Of a stretch of 64,000 nucleotides of DNA, positions 25,803-34,939 are shown in pieces. The notes beneath the pieces were generated by a model. The model was not told the DNA's origin. It saw nothing but the letters and a program-made list of their open reading frames with translations, and did no database searches. The DNA is from Flavobacterium sp. IB48 (GTDB lineage Bacteria; Bacteroidota; Bacteroidia; Flavobacteriales; Flavobacteriaceae): positions 1,360,372-1,424,371 of the forward strand of contig NZ_JAEFCA010000001.1 in the NCBI RefSeq assembly GCF_016405855.1, read 5' to 3'. The translations under genes and the position numbers were made by a program. Numbering within the stretch: position 1 is the stretch's first letter; each line of letters begins with the position of its first letter.

Positions 25803-25834
25803 AAAAAAACTCAGTCAAAGATGACTGAGTTTTT
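25803..25834 (-). terminator. Terminator of a candidate small RNA
   Basis: A 12-bp stem AAAACTCAGTCA/TGACTGAGTTTT with a 4-base loop; seven A on the left provide the U-tract on the - strand. It lies upstream of the DUF3108 start and 200 bases past the hpd stop, so it ends some transcript other than those two coding units. Confidence 0.88.
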
Positions 25835-25924
25835 ATGCTATTAACTAACCAAAAAACTATAAATTATGAAATTTATATCAATTCGGAAGGAAACCACCCC
25901 TTCCTGATTTGCGGTGCAAAGATA
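25803..25924 (-). ncRNA. Candidate independent small RNA (about 110 nt)
   Basis: A -7 element TATCTTTG lies at 25917-25924 on the - strand; transcription from about 25912 to the terminator at 25803 gives an RNA near 110 nt. Its 5' part forms a stem GGAAGG/CCTTCC (about 25885-25904), extended by AATCA/TTGAT pairs. No convincing open reading frame lies inside. No -33 TTG stands at the ideal spacing. It could also be a cis-acting leader with early termination in front of the DUF3108-kynA unit. Confidence 0.5.
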
Positions 25925-26033
25925 GATAGAAAGTTCAAAAATAAAATAGCAAAAGTCAAGTTTAACATAACATTTGCAAAAAAAGCATCGTTTTTTGGAG
26001 AATTATGCGGTTTTCTATATGAAAATTAACATT

Positions 26034-27194
26034 TTATAGCGTTCCTCTCAATTCTTGCTCTCTTTCGATAGACTCAAAAAGGGCTTTAAAGTTACCTGCA
26101 CCGAATCCTTTTGCACCCATTCTTTGAATAATTTCGAAGAAAAGCGTCGGTCTGTCTTGAACAGGCTTCGTAAAAATCTGTAATAAGTATCCGTCTTCAT
26201 CGGCATCGACCATGATCGCTAATTTTTCGATTTCGTTCAAATCTTCTTTCATCATATCCATATGAACACCTAATCTTTCAGGAATTGCTTCATAATAAGC
26301 ATGAGGAGGAGCAGATAAAAATTCAACGCCGCGCGCTCTTAGCTGTGAGACAGTTTTAATAATGTCATCTGTTGCAATAGCAATATGTTGAATTCCAGGT
26401 CCGCCGTAAAAATCTAAATATTCTTCAATCTGAGATTTTTTCTTTCCTTCGGCTGGTTCGTTGATTGGAAATTTAATTCTTCCGTTTCCGTTAGACATTA
26501 CCTTACTCATCAAAGCAGAATATTCTGTAGTAATTTGTTTGTCGTCAAAAGATAAGAAATTCACGAATCCCATAACTTCCTCGTAGAATTTTACCCAAGT
26601 ATTCATTTCATTCCATCCTACATTTCCAACCATGTGGTCGATATATTTTAAACCAGTTGATTCTGGGTTAAAATCAGATTTCCATTCTTTGTAACCTGGC
26701 AAGAAAACACCATTATAGTTTTTTCTTTCTACAAAAATGTGAACCGTTTCTCCGTACGTGTAAATTCCAGAACGAACTACCTGACCAAATTCATCTTCTT
26801 CAACAGTTGGTTCCATAAAAGAACGAGCGCCACGTTTCATGGTTTCTTCGTAAGATTTTGTCGCATCTTCAACCCAAAGCGCTGCAACTTTTACTCCGTC
26901 ACCGTGTTTTTTCAAATGTTCGTTAATTGGAGAATCAGCTGTTAAAGGCGTTGTCAAAACAATTCTGATTTTATCTTGCTTTAAAACATAAGATGCTCTG
27001 TCTTTTACTCCAGTTTCCAATCCAGCATAAGCCAAAGATTGATATCCAAATGCAGATTTATAGTAATGAGCTGCTTGTTTTGCATTACCTACATAAAATT
27101 CTACATAATCTGTTCCTAATAATGGAAGGAAATCTTGTGCTCCTTCAAATATTTTTTCTAATCCGTATTCTACTGATTTAACTTCTTTTGACAT
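26034..27194 (-). CDS. hpd: 4-hydroxyphenylpyruvate dioxygenase
   Basis: A 386-residue non-haem iron dioxygenase of tyrosine catabolism, making homogentisate. It has two VOC folds; the three iron ligands are in YIDHMVGNV, GIQHIAIATDD and near residue 354 (FFEIIQRMGAKGFG), and all are present. Length is normal. It is followed in the pathway by HmgA, encoded 170 bases upstream on the same strand across a dispersed repeat. No fumarylacetoacetase gene is in the window. Confidence 0.96.
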   Translation of the reverse strand: MSKEVKSVEYGLEKIFEGAQDFLPLLGTDYVEFYVGNAKQAAHYYKSAFGYQSLAYAGLETGVKDRASYVLKQDKIRIVLTTPLTADSPINEHLKKHGDGVKVAALWVEDATKSYEETMKRGARSFMEPTVEEDEFGQVVRSGIYTYGETVHIFVERKNYNGVFLPGYKEWKSDFNPESTGLKYIDHMVGNVGWNEMNTWVKFYEEVMGFVNFLSFDDKQITTEYSALMSKVMSNGNGRIKFPINEPAEGKKKSQIEEYLDFYGGPGIQHIAIATDDIIKTVSQLRARGVEFLSAPPHAYYEAIPERLGVHMDMMKEDLNEIEKLAIMVDADEDGYLLQIFTKPVQDRPTLFFEIIQRMGAKGFGAGNFKALFESIEREQELRGTL

Positions 27195-27262
27195 GATGTT
27201 TATTTGTTTAATCGGTTAATCGTTTAATTGATTTTTCCGAATGTTGTGTTTAGATTTTTTTT

Positions 27263-27349
27263 TAACCGCAAAGGCGCTAAGTAAATCGCAAAGTTCGCAA
27301 AGTTTATTATAGCGATCTTTGCGTAAAATCCTTGCGAACTTTGCGGTTA
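27263..27349. repeat. CGCAAAG-type dispersed inverted repeat
   Basis: Outer arms TAACCGCAAAG (27263-27273) and CTTTGCGGTTA (27339-27349) are perfect, and an inner set (GCAAAGTTCGCAAAG against CTTGCGAACTTTGC) allows alternative pairing. It lies between hmgA and hpd and is related to 11543-11587. Confidence 0.75.
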
Positions 27350-27364
27350 GATCGAAAGTGAAAT

Positions 27365-28522
27365 TTATTCGCACCAAGATTTATAGTACTGACCATCATC
27401 GAGTCCCATAGCTTCTTCAGTAACCATTAATGGACGGAAAGTATCCACCATAACGGCTAATTCCTGAGTTTCTTTGTGACCGATACTGCGTTCCATTGCG
27501 CCTGGCGCTGGTCCGTGCGGAATTCCTTTTGGGTGTAAAGTGATATGACCTTGCTCAATATTATTACGGCTCATAAAATCGCCGTCAACATAATATAGTA
27601 CTTCGTCAGAATCTATATTGCTGTGATTGTATGGCGCTGGAATAGCTTTTGGGTGATAATCGTAAAGTCTTGGGCAGAATGAACAAACTACAAAAGTAGC
27701 TGTTTCAAAAGTTTGATGTACTGGTGGCGGTTGGTGAACACGCCCAGTTATAGGTTCGAAATTATGAATTGAAAATCCGTATGGAAAATTGTAGCCGTCC
27801 CAGCCAACAACATCAAACGGATGTGTGGCATACACCACTTCATGAATCATTCCTTCTTTTTTGATTTTAATTAAAAAATCGCCTTTTTCCTCGTGCGTTT
27901 CCAATTCATTTGGCAAAATAAAATCACGCTCACAAAATGGAGAATGTTCTAAATGCTGGCCTGACTGATTTTTATAACGTTTTGGAGTATAAAAAGGAGA
28001 ATAAGATTCTACGTAAAATAGTCGGTTATCTTCCGTTTCGAAATCAATCTGATAAATAATACCACGTGGAATAATCAAGTAATCGCCATATTCAAACGGA
28101 ATATTTCCTAACATGGTTCTTAATTTTCCTTTTCCTCTGTGAATGAAAAGCATTTCATCGGCATCGGCATTTTTGTAGAAATAATTTCGAAGCGATTCTT
28201 TCGGCGCTGCCAAACCAATAATGCAGTCTTTATTGACTAACATTGCTTTTCGGCTGTCTAGAAAATCATTTTCAGGTTTTAATTCAAAACCTTTAAAGAG
28301 AAGTGATTTTATATTTTTTCCGATTGCAATTTTTGGTTCAACCGAATAAGAATTTAAAATTTCTTTAACCTGTGTTGGTCTGTGTACGTGATAAGATAGC
28401 GACGAATGTCCATGAAAACCTTCGGTTCCAAACAATTGTTCGTAGTAAAAACCGCCGTTTGGTTTTTCAAATTGGGTGTGTCGCTTTTGAGGAAAATCCC
28501 CAAGTTTATGATATAGTGGCAT
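27365..28522 (-). CDS. hmgA: Homogentisate 1,2-dioxygenase
   Basis: A 385-residue cupin-type ring-cleavage dioxygenase acting on homogentisate to give maleylacetoacetate. Recognisable are the N-terminal MPLYHKLGDFPQKRH, the cupin block EYGDYLIIPRGIIYQI, and the iron region NIDSDEVLYYVDGDF with HPKGIPHGP. Length fits the shorter bacterial form. It is upstream of hpd on the same strand; together they degrade tyrosine-derived 4-hydroxyphenylpyruvate. Confidence 0.95.
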   Translation of the reverse strand: MPLYHKLGDFPQKRHTQFEKPNGGFYYEQLFGTEGFHGHSSLSYHVHRPTQVKEILNSYSVEPKIAIGKNIKSLLFKGFELKPENDFLDSRKAMLVNKDCIIGLAAPKESLRNYFYKNADADEMLFIHRGKGKLRTMLGNIPFEYGDYLIIPRGIIYQIDFETEDNRLFYVESYSPFYTPKRYKNQSGQHLEHSPFCERDFILPNELETHEEKGDFLIKIKKEGMIHEVVYATHPFDVVGWDGYNFPYGFSIHNFEPITGRVHQPPPVHQTFETATFVVCSFCPRLYDYHPKAIPAPYNHSNIDSDEVLYYVDGDFMSRNNIEQGHITLHPKGIPHGPAPGAMERSIGHKETQELAVMVDTFRPLMVTEEAMGLDDGQYYKSWCE

Positions 28523-28840
28523 GGCTTTTTCAATTAGATAATTAGTAAATTAGATAATTCGAAAATTTGAATTGCAGAGATAATAACCAGTTCAATTTTT
28601 GCAATTGACTGATTATTTCAATTCGATAGAGCCATTACTCAGGATTTCTCTTGATGAGGAATTGAAGATACTCTAATAAACCTGTCCAATTTGTTTTCAT
28701 TATAACAAATGTCGTAATTTTTTCGAAGTAAAAATAAAAATTATATTATTTATAACTATAAAATAACTTAGTTTTTTTGATATAATTTTTATGATGTAAA
28801 AAAAAAGGCAGAATTTATTGAAGTATTCTCGATTATAGTA
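28523..28840. other. Intergenic region upstream of hmgA
   Basis: 318 bases without a gene between the patatin-like gene's 3' end and the hmgA start. It is very AT-rich. One imperfect palindrome (about 28580-28620, AACCAGTTCAATT facing AATTGACTGATT) could be an operator for the tyrosine genes. No promoter with both elements and no small gene is visible. Confidence 0.55.
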
Positions 28841-31135
28841 CTAAAATTGAAACCCAATACTAAACCATGTATAACTTTTTGACATTTCTGGAGACCAAGA
28901 TTGTTTTACTTCTATAGGACCAATAATGGTTTCTAGACCGTAACCAACTGCGTATCCTGTGTACTTTGGCATAGAAACCCAATCTACAGAAGAAAAAATA
29001 TCATCTCCTAAGTTGGCAAAATTAGCAGATAAATTGATGTGATTTTTTTTGAAGATTTCATAATCAATATTAATATCCGTTTTAATATAGCTGTTGCCAG
29101 CAATACTTAGAAAATCGTATCCGTAGAAATAATTGAAATTGTTTATTTTGTTGTAACCATAACCTCCAAATATAAAGTCAAAAAACGGAACGCTATCGCT
29201 ACCAATATTAAATCCAGCATCGAATCCAAATTTTATGGTTGCTTTTCTAAATAGTGGTCTAGCAATTGCTACTTCGGCTTTTGCAATCGAAAAAGGTTTA
29301 AATTGCTTCGTATAATCTGATGATGCCATATAAGTTTGCAAATCTGTAGAAAAATATAATCCAGAACTTGGGTAATATTTTTCGTCTAGCGAATCGTATT
29401 TTAGATAAGCAAAGGCGCTAACATAATTGCTTTTTTCAATTGTGTTATCTTCATTTGTAAGTGTTGGTGAGTTAATTTTTAGATACTTATATTCTAAACC
29501 ACCACCCATTAAAAACTTCTGTACAAAAATAGTCTGGAAATAAGCCTGATTGGTAATATCCATGAAGTCAACATTAATAAGGTTGACATTTGGAGTCTCT
29601 TTAAGAACGCTACTCAAACTCGTAGTCACATTTCGATTAAATTGATTTAATCTAGAACGGAAACCAAAACTGATATTAAAACCATTTTCGACATAATAAT
29701 TAAAATCGTATCTGAAATTATCGCCTAAAATGATATCAAGAGAAGTAACATCGTTTTTTAAAAAAGTCTTTTTATGGGTTAGATTTAATAAAACAGCACT
29801 TTTGTAAAGACCATCATAATGAAGCCCAAGTTTTAGATAAGTTTGAGTTGGGTTTTCCTTTAAAACCAAATCAAGATCGTCTTTATCTCCATTTGGCTGA
29901 AGACAATAGGAGATTGTGCTAAAGTTTTGTGTCGCATTCAAGTTGTTTATTCCTGTTTTAAGACCATCGTAAGTTATGGTGCTTTCAGGTTTGAAACGAA
30001 GTTTACCACGAATATATTCTTTAGTATAATTTTCTAATTTATCTGTATTTATTTTTTGAATATGAAGTGTATCAGTTGCAACTTTCAGTTTTGGTTTTTT
30101 ATAAAAGTTATTTTCATCGCTTAATGCCTTAATTTTTTCGTAAACGGCAAAAGCAGCTTCTTCTCCTTTTCTGATAATTTCTTCTCCTCGGTCAAACGAA
30201 ATAACACCAAAATCACGAATATCGGGTCTGATATAAATATCGGTGTCTTTTATTTTGCTTTTCATTTTGTCAATAGACTGTAGATTGGTAATCTGAACTA
30301 AGATTCTGGTCGCATTTTTCAGATTTTTTCTTTTCAGCAAATCATCCTGAACATCAACGCCAATAATAATATCGGCACCAAGTTTTCGAACTTCTTGAAT
30401 AGGATAATTATTTACAACTCCTCCATCAACCAACAAATTTCCGTCAATTTCAACTGGCGTAAATAAGGAAGGAAAAGCCGAACTAGCCATCATGGCCTGA
30501 ACGAGATTTCCTTTATTTAATAAAACTTCTTCACCTGTTTCGATATTCGTTCCAATACATAAAAAAGGAGTCGGCAGTTGATTAAAATCGCGAACATGAC
30601 GCACGTTTCTGGTTAAACTGCTCAATAAATTGTAATTGTACATTCCTTTTGAAAGCGCTTCTGGAATGCCGACTCTAAAATTGCTGAAAGGCAAAACAAC
30701 AGCATACAATTCGTCATTCTTCTTACCGTAAAAATTCTTAGAAGAACGCGGAATATAGTCGTTTATTAATTCGTCAAAATTGGTTTGTTTGAAAATAGAG
30801 TCGATTTGAGAAGCGTTGTAACCAGAAGCATAAAGCCCGCCAATTACAGATCCCATACTGGTTCCGCCAATATAATCAATTTTGATTCCAGCTTCTTCCA
30901 AAACTTTCAAAACTCCAATATGCGCAAAACCTTTGGCGCCACCGCCACTTAGAACCAATCCTATTTTGGGTCTTTTGACACTGTCTTTTTTTATTTCTTG
31001 AGAAAATGATTTTGACGAAAAGAAAAATGCCGTTAAAAAAACGAATATAAATACGCGCCAAGAAACTCTTTTTTCGAATTTAGTTAAAATTCCTTTTGAC
31101 CAAATATTTGAAATGTATAATTGGGATGGACGCAT
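28841..31135 (-). CDS. Patatin-like phospholipase fused to an outer-membrane barrel
   Basis: A 764-residue protein of the PlpD type (type Vd-like). It has a signal segment (about residues 26-46), a patatin domain with oxyanion loop GGGAKG (64-69), nucleophile motif GTSMG (Ser93) and catalytic Asp in LVDGGVVNNYP, then a POTRA-like stretch and a BamA/Omp85-type barrel ending FSIGFQF. It should be an outer-membrane lipase whose barrel exports or anchors it. I place the start at the ATG at 31135, just past the uvrC stop; an earlier ATG at 31189 lies inside uvrC. The 8-base gap to uvrC suggests cotranscription. Confidence 0.92.
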   Translation of the reverse strand: MRPSQLYISNIWSKGILTKFEKRVSWRVFIFVFLTAFFFSSKSFSQEIKKDSVKRPKIGLVLSGGGAKGFAHIGVLKVLEEAGIKIDYIGGTSMGSVIGGLYASGYNASQIDSIFKQTNFDELINDYIPRSSKNFYGKKNDELYAVVLPFSNFRVGIPEALSKGMYNYNLLSSLTRNVRHVRDFNQLPTPFLCIGTNIETGEEVLLNKGNLVQAMMASSAFPSLFTPVEIDGNLLVDGGVVNNYPIQEVRKLGADIIIGVDVQDDLLKRKNLKNATRILVQITNLQSIDKMKSKIKDTDIYIRPDIRDFGVISFDRGEEIIRKGEEAAFAVYEKIKALSDENNFYKKPKLKVATDTLHIQKINTDKLENYTKEYIRGKLRFKPESTITYDGLKTGINNLNATQNFSTISYCLQPNGDKDDLDLVLKENPTQTYLKLGLHYDGLYKSAVLLNLTHKKTFLKNDVTSLDIILGDNFRYDFNYYVENGFNISFGFRSRLNQFNRNVTTSLSSVLKETPNVNLINVDFMDITNQAYFQTIFVQKFLMGGGLEYKYLKINSPTLTNEDNTIEKSNYVSAFAYLKYDSLDEKYYPSSGLYFSTDLQTYMASSDYTKQFKPFSIAKAEVAIARPLFRKATIKFGFDAGFNIGSDSVPFFDFIFGGYGYNKINNFNYFYGYDFLSIAGNSYIKTDINIDYEIFKKNHINLSANFANLGDDIFSSVDWVSMPKYTGYAVGYGLETIIGPIEVKQSWSPEMSKSYTWFSIGFQF

Positions 31136-31142
31136 ATAATGT

Positions 31143-32936
31143 TTAGTTGGTTTTGTAAAAGTCGACAATTTTTTTTGCTTTGGAAGCACCTATAACTTCT
31201 GAAATTTCTTTTTCTGTAGCTAATTTTAATCTTTTAACACTTTTGAAATGTTGTATTAATGCAAGCATGGTTTTTTCTCCAATTCCCGGAATGCTTTCTA
31301 CAGAAGAATTAAGTGCAGATTTGCTTCGTTTGTCTCTATGGAAAGTGATTCCAAATCGATGCGCCTCGTTTCTTAAATGCTGAATCACTTTTAAAGTTTC
31401 TGATTTTTTATCTAAATATAACGGAATCGAATCTCCAGGATAGAAAAGCTCTTCCAGACGTTTTGCAATTCCGATAATAGCAACTTTTCCTCTTAATCCT
31501 AAATCGTCAATACTTTTTAATGCTGCCGAAAGTTGTCCTTTTCCACCATCGATAATAATCAATTGCGGTAGAGGTTCGTTTTCATCCAATAATCTTTTAT
31601 AACGGCGGTACACGATTTCGGTCATAGAAGCAAAATCGTTCGGGCCTTCAACCGTTTTGACATTAAAATGGCGATAATCTTTTTTACTTGGTTTTCCGTC
31701 TTTAAAAACTACACAAGCCGCAACAGGATTTGTTCCTTGAATGTTTGAGTTATCAAAACATTCGATATGTCGAGGTTCAGAAGGAAGACGTAAATCTTTC
31801 TGCATCTGAGCCATAATTCTATTCACATGTCGATCGGGATCTACAATTTGCAACTGTTTCAATTGTTCGATTCGGTAGAATTTCGCATTTCGAATAGATA
31901 AATCTAGAATTTGCTTTTTGTCTCCAAGTTGCGGAACAGTTACTTTAATGTTTTCGCCCAAATCCATTTCAAAAGGAACAATAATTTCTTTAGATAATAA
32001 TTGAAAACGCTCGCGAAGTTCTACAATGGCCAATTCTAATAATTCTTCATCACTTTCGTCTAGTTTTTTCTTCATTTCTAAAGTATGCGAACGAATAATT
32101 GAACCATGTGAAATTTGTAGAAAGTTGACATAAGCCGCACTTTCGTCAGAAACAATGGAGAAAACATCAATGTTGGTAATCTTCGGATTGATAATGGTAG
32201 ATCTAGATTGATAGTTTTCTAGTACTTCAATCTTTTCTTTTATTTTCTGCGCTTCTTCAAATTGTAAATTTTGCGCATAAGTATTCATCAATTTCTTGAA
32301 ATCCTTTAAACTTTCTTTGAAATTTCCTTTCAGGATTTCGCGAATAGCATTGACTTGTCTTTGGTATTCTTCCAAAGGTTCCAAACCTTCGCAAGGGCCT
32401 TTACAATTGCCAATATGATATTCCAGACAAACTTTAAATTTTCCTGAATTAATGTTTGATTGGCTCAAGTCATAATTACAGGTTCTAAGTGGATATAATT
32501 CTTTAATTAAATCCAAAATAGTATGCACTGTTTTGAAACTGGTATATGGACCAAAATATTCAGAGCCATCTTTGACCATGTTTCGAGTTGAAAATATTCT
32601 CGAAAAAGGTTCTTTTTTAATACAGATCCAAGGATATGTTTTGTCATCGCGAAGCAAAACATTGTACCTCGGCTGAAGTGTTTTAATTAAATTGTTTTCT
32701 AATAAAAGCGCATCGGTTTCGGTTGGAACTACGATGTGTTTTATGGTCACGATTTTTTTTACCAGAACGTTGGTTTTGGTAGTATCGTGAATTTTATTGA
32801 AATAGGATGAAACCCTTTTTTTTAAATTTTTGGCTTTTCCGACATACAAGATTTTCCCGTCTTTATCATAATATTGATACACGCCTGGGTTATCAGGCAA
32901 GGTTAAAATTTGAAGATCTAAGGTCGATTTTTGCAT
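31143..32936 (-). CDS. uvrC: Excinuclease ABC subunit C
   Basis: A 597-residue UvrC. Domains in order: GIY-YIG nuclease (about 15-95, PGVYQYYDKDGKILYVGKAK), a Cys-containing linker (CLEYHIGNCKGPCEG), the UVR motif (FEEAQKIKEKIEVLENYQ), the RNase H-like 5' nuclease (ECFDNSNIQGT, IIDGGKGQL) and a C-terminal helix-hairpin-helix (SIPGIGEKTMLALI). It makes both incisions in nucleotide excision repair with UvrAB. I chose the ATG at 32936 (MQKSTLDLQ) over 32981, as it gives the usual N-terminus. Confidence 0.96.
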   Translation of the reverse strand: MQKSTLDLQILTLPDNPGVYQYYDKDGKILYVGKAKNLKKRVSSYFNKIHDTTKTNVLVKKIVTIKHIVVPTETDALLLENNLIKTLQPRYNVLLRDDKTYPWICIKKEPFSRIFSTRNMVKDGSEYFGPYTSFKTVHTILDLIKELYPLRTCNYDLSQSNINSGKFKVCLEYHIGNCKGPCEGLEPLEEYQRQVNAIREILKGNFKESLKDFKKLMNTYAQNLQFEEAQKIKEKIEVLENYQSRSTIINPKITNIDVFSIVSDESAAYVNFLQISHGSIIRSHTLEMKKKLDESDEELLELAIVELRERFQLLSKEIIVPFEMDLGENIKVTVPQLGDKKQILDLSIRNAKFYRIEQLKQLQIVDPDRHVNRIMAQMQKDLRLPSEPRHIECFDNSNIQGTNPVAACVVFKDGKPSKKDYRHFNVKTVEGPNDFASMTEIVYRRYKRLLDENEPLPQLIIIDGGKGQLSAALKSIDDLGLRGKVAIIGIAKRLEELFYPGDSIPLYLDKKSETLKVIQHLRNEAHRFGITFHRDKRSKSALNSSVESIPGIGEKTMLALIQHFKSVKRLKLATEKEISEVIGASKAKKIVDFYKTN

Positions 32937-33071
32937 TCTATTGTATTTCTGAAGATGTTCGAGAAGCTTTTCAAAAACCATTCCGATTTCTAAAAGAAGC
33001 TTAACATTGAATTAGTTTCAAATTTACGAAATCAAAAGAATAATTTCTATATTTAGATTTTATAATTCTAC

Positions 33072-34049
33072 ATGAAAAATAGTACTCCATTGGTTATTTT
33101 TGGCGAATCGATTTTGCCGGGAGAACACAGAACCATAAACGTCGAAATTGCCCGACTGCATACTACAACCAAGTTGAATATTCCTGTTATTGTGCGCCGT
33201 TCTAAGCATGAAGGACCAACTGTTTTATTTTCGGCAGGAATTCATGGTGACGAAATTAACGGTGTCGAAATTGTTCGTCAGATCATTAGTAAAAAAATAA
33301 ACAGACCAGCTCGAGGCACAATAATTTGCATTCCAGTTATCAATATGTATGGTTTTGTGAACAAGTCTCGAGAATTTCCAGATGGTCGCGATTTGAATCG
33401 TGTTTTTCCAGGAAGTAAAAAAGGTTCTCTGGCAAGTAGATTTGCTTATCATATTGTCGAAGAAATTTTGCCAATTTTAGATTATGCTGTCGATTTTCAT
33501 GCAGGTGGCGCGAGCCGATTCAATGCTCCACAAATTAGAATTACCGAAAACAATCCTGAATTGAAAGTTTTGGCAGATGTTTTTAATGCTCCTTTTACAC
33601 TTTATTCTAAAAATATAAATGGTTCTTTTAGAAAAACTTCTGAAAGTGCCAATGTAAAAATGCTTCTTTTTGAGGGAGGAAAATCGTTAGATATCAATAA
33701 CGAAATCGCAAATCAAGGTGTGTTAGGAACAAAGCGTTTGCTTGATTATTTAGGAATGCTAGATTCTAAACAAATTGTTGAGCGAGCATTAACACCATCA
33801 ATTTATATTAAACAATCGGTTTGGCTTCGTGCAAAATGTTCGGGTTTGCTGCACGATTTTAATCTGGTTGGAAAATTTGTAACCAAAGGCACTATCTTAG
33901 CCATTATTACAGATCCGTTTGGAAAATTTGAACAAAAAGTCAAAGCTCCTCATGATGGTTATGTAATTAATGCCAATCATTCGCCAATTGCTTACGAAGG
34001 CGATGCTATTTATCATTTATCTAAAATTCCAGACAATGCCGACGAGTAA
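33072..34049 (+). CDS. Succinylglutamate desuccinylase/aspartoacylase family protein
   Basis: A 325-residue zinc carboxypeptidase-fold deacylase. The zinc motif is in SAGIHGDEING (HxxE), the later zinc His/substrate motif in AVDFHAGG, and the C-terminal part is a beta-rich extension. The substrate is unknown; many such proteins act on N-acylated amino acids or glutathione-related compounds. It overlaps the next gene by 14 bases, implying cotranscription with the folate enzyme. It is divergent from uvrC. Confidence 0.9.
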   Translation: MKNSTPLVIFGESILPGEHRTINVEIARLHTTTKLNIPVIVRRSKHEGPTVLFSAGIHGDEINGVEIVRQIISKKINRPARGTIICIPVINMYGFVNKSREFPDGRDLNRVFPGSKKGSLASRFAYHIVEEILPILDYAVDFHAGGASRFNAPQIRITENNPELKVLADVFNAPFTLYSKNINGSFRKTSESANVKMLLFEGGKSLDINNEIANQGVLGTKRLLDYLGMLDSKQIVERALTPSIYIKQSVWLRAKCSGLLHDFNLVGKFVTKGTILAIITDPFGKFEQKVKAPHDGYVINANHSPIAYEGDAIYHLSKIPDNADE

Positions 34050-34605
34050 AAAAGAACTTCGAATAGAACATAAAAATTTTAGAAAAAAACTTTCTTTTGA
34101 TGAAGTAGAAGAGAAGAGTTTGGCGATTGCAAACCAATTGATTCAAATGCCAATTTGGGATAAAATTTATTATCATGTTTTTCTCCCAATTGAAGAACAA
34201 AAAGAAGTCAATACCGAATACGTTTTACATTTGCTTTCTGGCAAAGACAAAGAAATTTTAGTTTCTAAAAGTGATTTCGAAACCAGAAAAATGATGCATT
34301 TTCTATTGACTGATAATACCAAAATCAAAAAGAACGAATACAATATTCCAGAGCCTGTTGACGGAATTGAAGTGCCTTCTTCTAAAGTTGAAGTAGTTTT
34401 TGTACCGCTTTTGGCTTTTGATGTTTTTGGAAATCGAATTGGTTACGGAAAAGGTTTCTACGATAAATTCCTTGCCGAATGTAAACCAGAGACCTTAAAA
34501 ATCGGACTTTCTTTCTTTGAAGCCGTAAATCAGATTGATGATGTTTTTGAATCTGATATCAAATTGGATTATTGCGTTACGCCAGAGAAAATTTATACAT
34601 TTTAA
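34036..34605 (+). CDS. 5-formyltetrahydrofolate cyclo-ligase
   Basis: A 189-residue MTHFS. It converts 5-formyl-THF to 5,10-methenyl-THF with ATP. The family signature GNRIGYGKGFYDKFL is present, with the N-terminal basic helix KKELRIEHKNFRKKL. I chose the ATG at 34036, inside the end of the preceding gene, because the family N-terminus begins there. Confidence 0.94.
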   Translation: MPTSKKELRIEHKNFRKKLSFDEVEEKSLAIANQLIQMPIWDKIYYHVFLPIEEQKEVNTEYVLHLLSGKDKEILVSKSDFETRKMMHFLLTDNTKIKKNEYNIPEPVDGIEVPSSKVEVVFVPLLAFDVFGNRIGYGKGFYDKFLAECKPETLKIGLSFFEAVNQIDDVFESDIKLDYCVTPEKIYTF

Positions 34606-34939
34606 TTTTACATCGCATATTCTGTAAAGAAGCACAGCAGTGCGTCTAACACATTGAATATAAATTTTTGCCACAGATTAAATGATTTCAAAAGATTAAT
34701 CTATTTTAATCCTTTAATCTGTGGCAAAAAAAATTTCGCATCCACAAAAAATATTTCACATTAAATCCCTTTAAAAATCAGGGTTTCTGATTTTATTTTC
34801 AAGTAAGAAAAATAATTGTAATTTTTTTGGCACGATTTTGCATACTCGAAAATTGCAAATAATCGTCTCTAGTACATCCGGAATGCTAGTCCTTATTTGA
34901 AGCCAATAACCTATTTATTAATTTTAAAAAATTTACTTT
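34606..34939. other. Intergenic region upstream of the VWA lipoprotein
   Basis: 334 bases without a gene. It contains a GCAGTGCGTC fragment (34637-34646), the CCACAGATTAAA inverted repeat (34665-34730), and at 34829-34842 a sigma-54-like TGGCACG followed by TGC, with the GG-GC distance one base short of standard. The rest shows nothing I can support. Confidence 0.6.
34665..34730. repeat. CCACAGATTAAA dispersed inverted repeat, copy 1
   Basis: 18-base perfect arms at 34665-34682 (TTTTTGCCACAGATTAAA) and 34713-34730. A second copy with the same arms and the internal GATTTCAAAAGA is at 47513-47583, showing that this is a repeated element. Confidence 0.85.

Noticed and set aside
25835..26029. 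A 64-codon + strand open frame between the DUF3108 gene and hpd
   Set aside because: It overlaps the candidate RNA hairpin and promoter on the other strand and its product resembles no protein; no promoter or leader supports it.
34829..34842. A sigma-54-like promoter (TGGCACG followed by TGC) upstream of the VWA lipoprotein
   Set aside because: The GG to GC distance is one base shorter than the strict -24/-12 spacing, and the site is about 100 bases from the start codon; not reported as a promoter.
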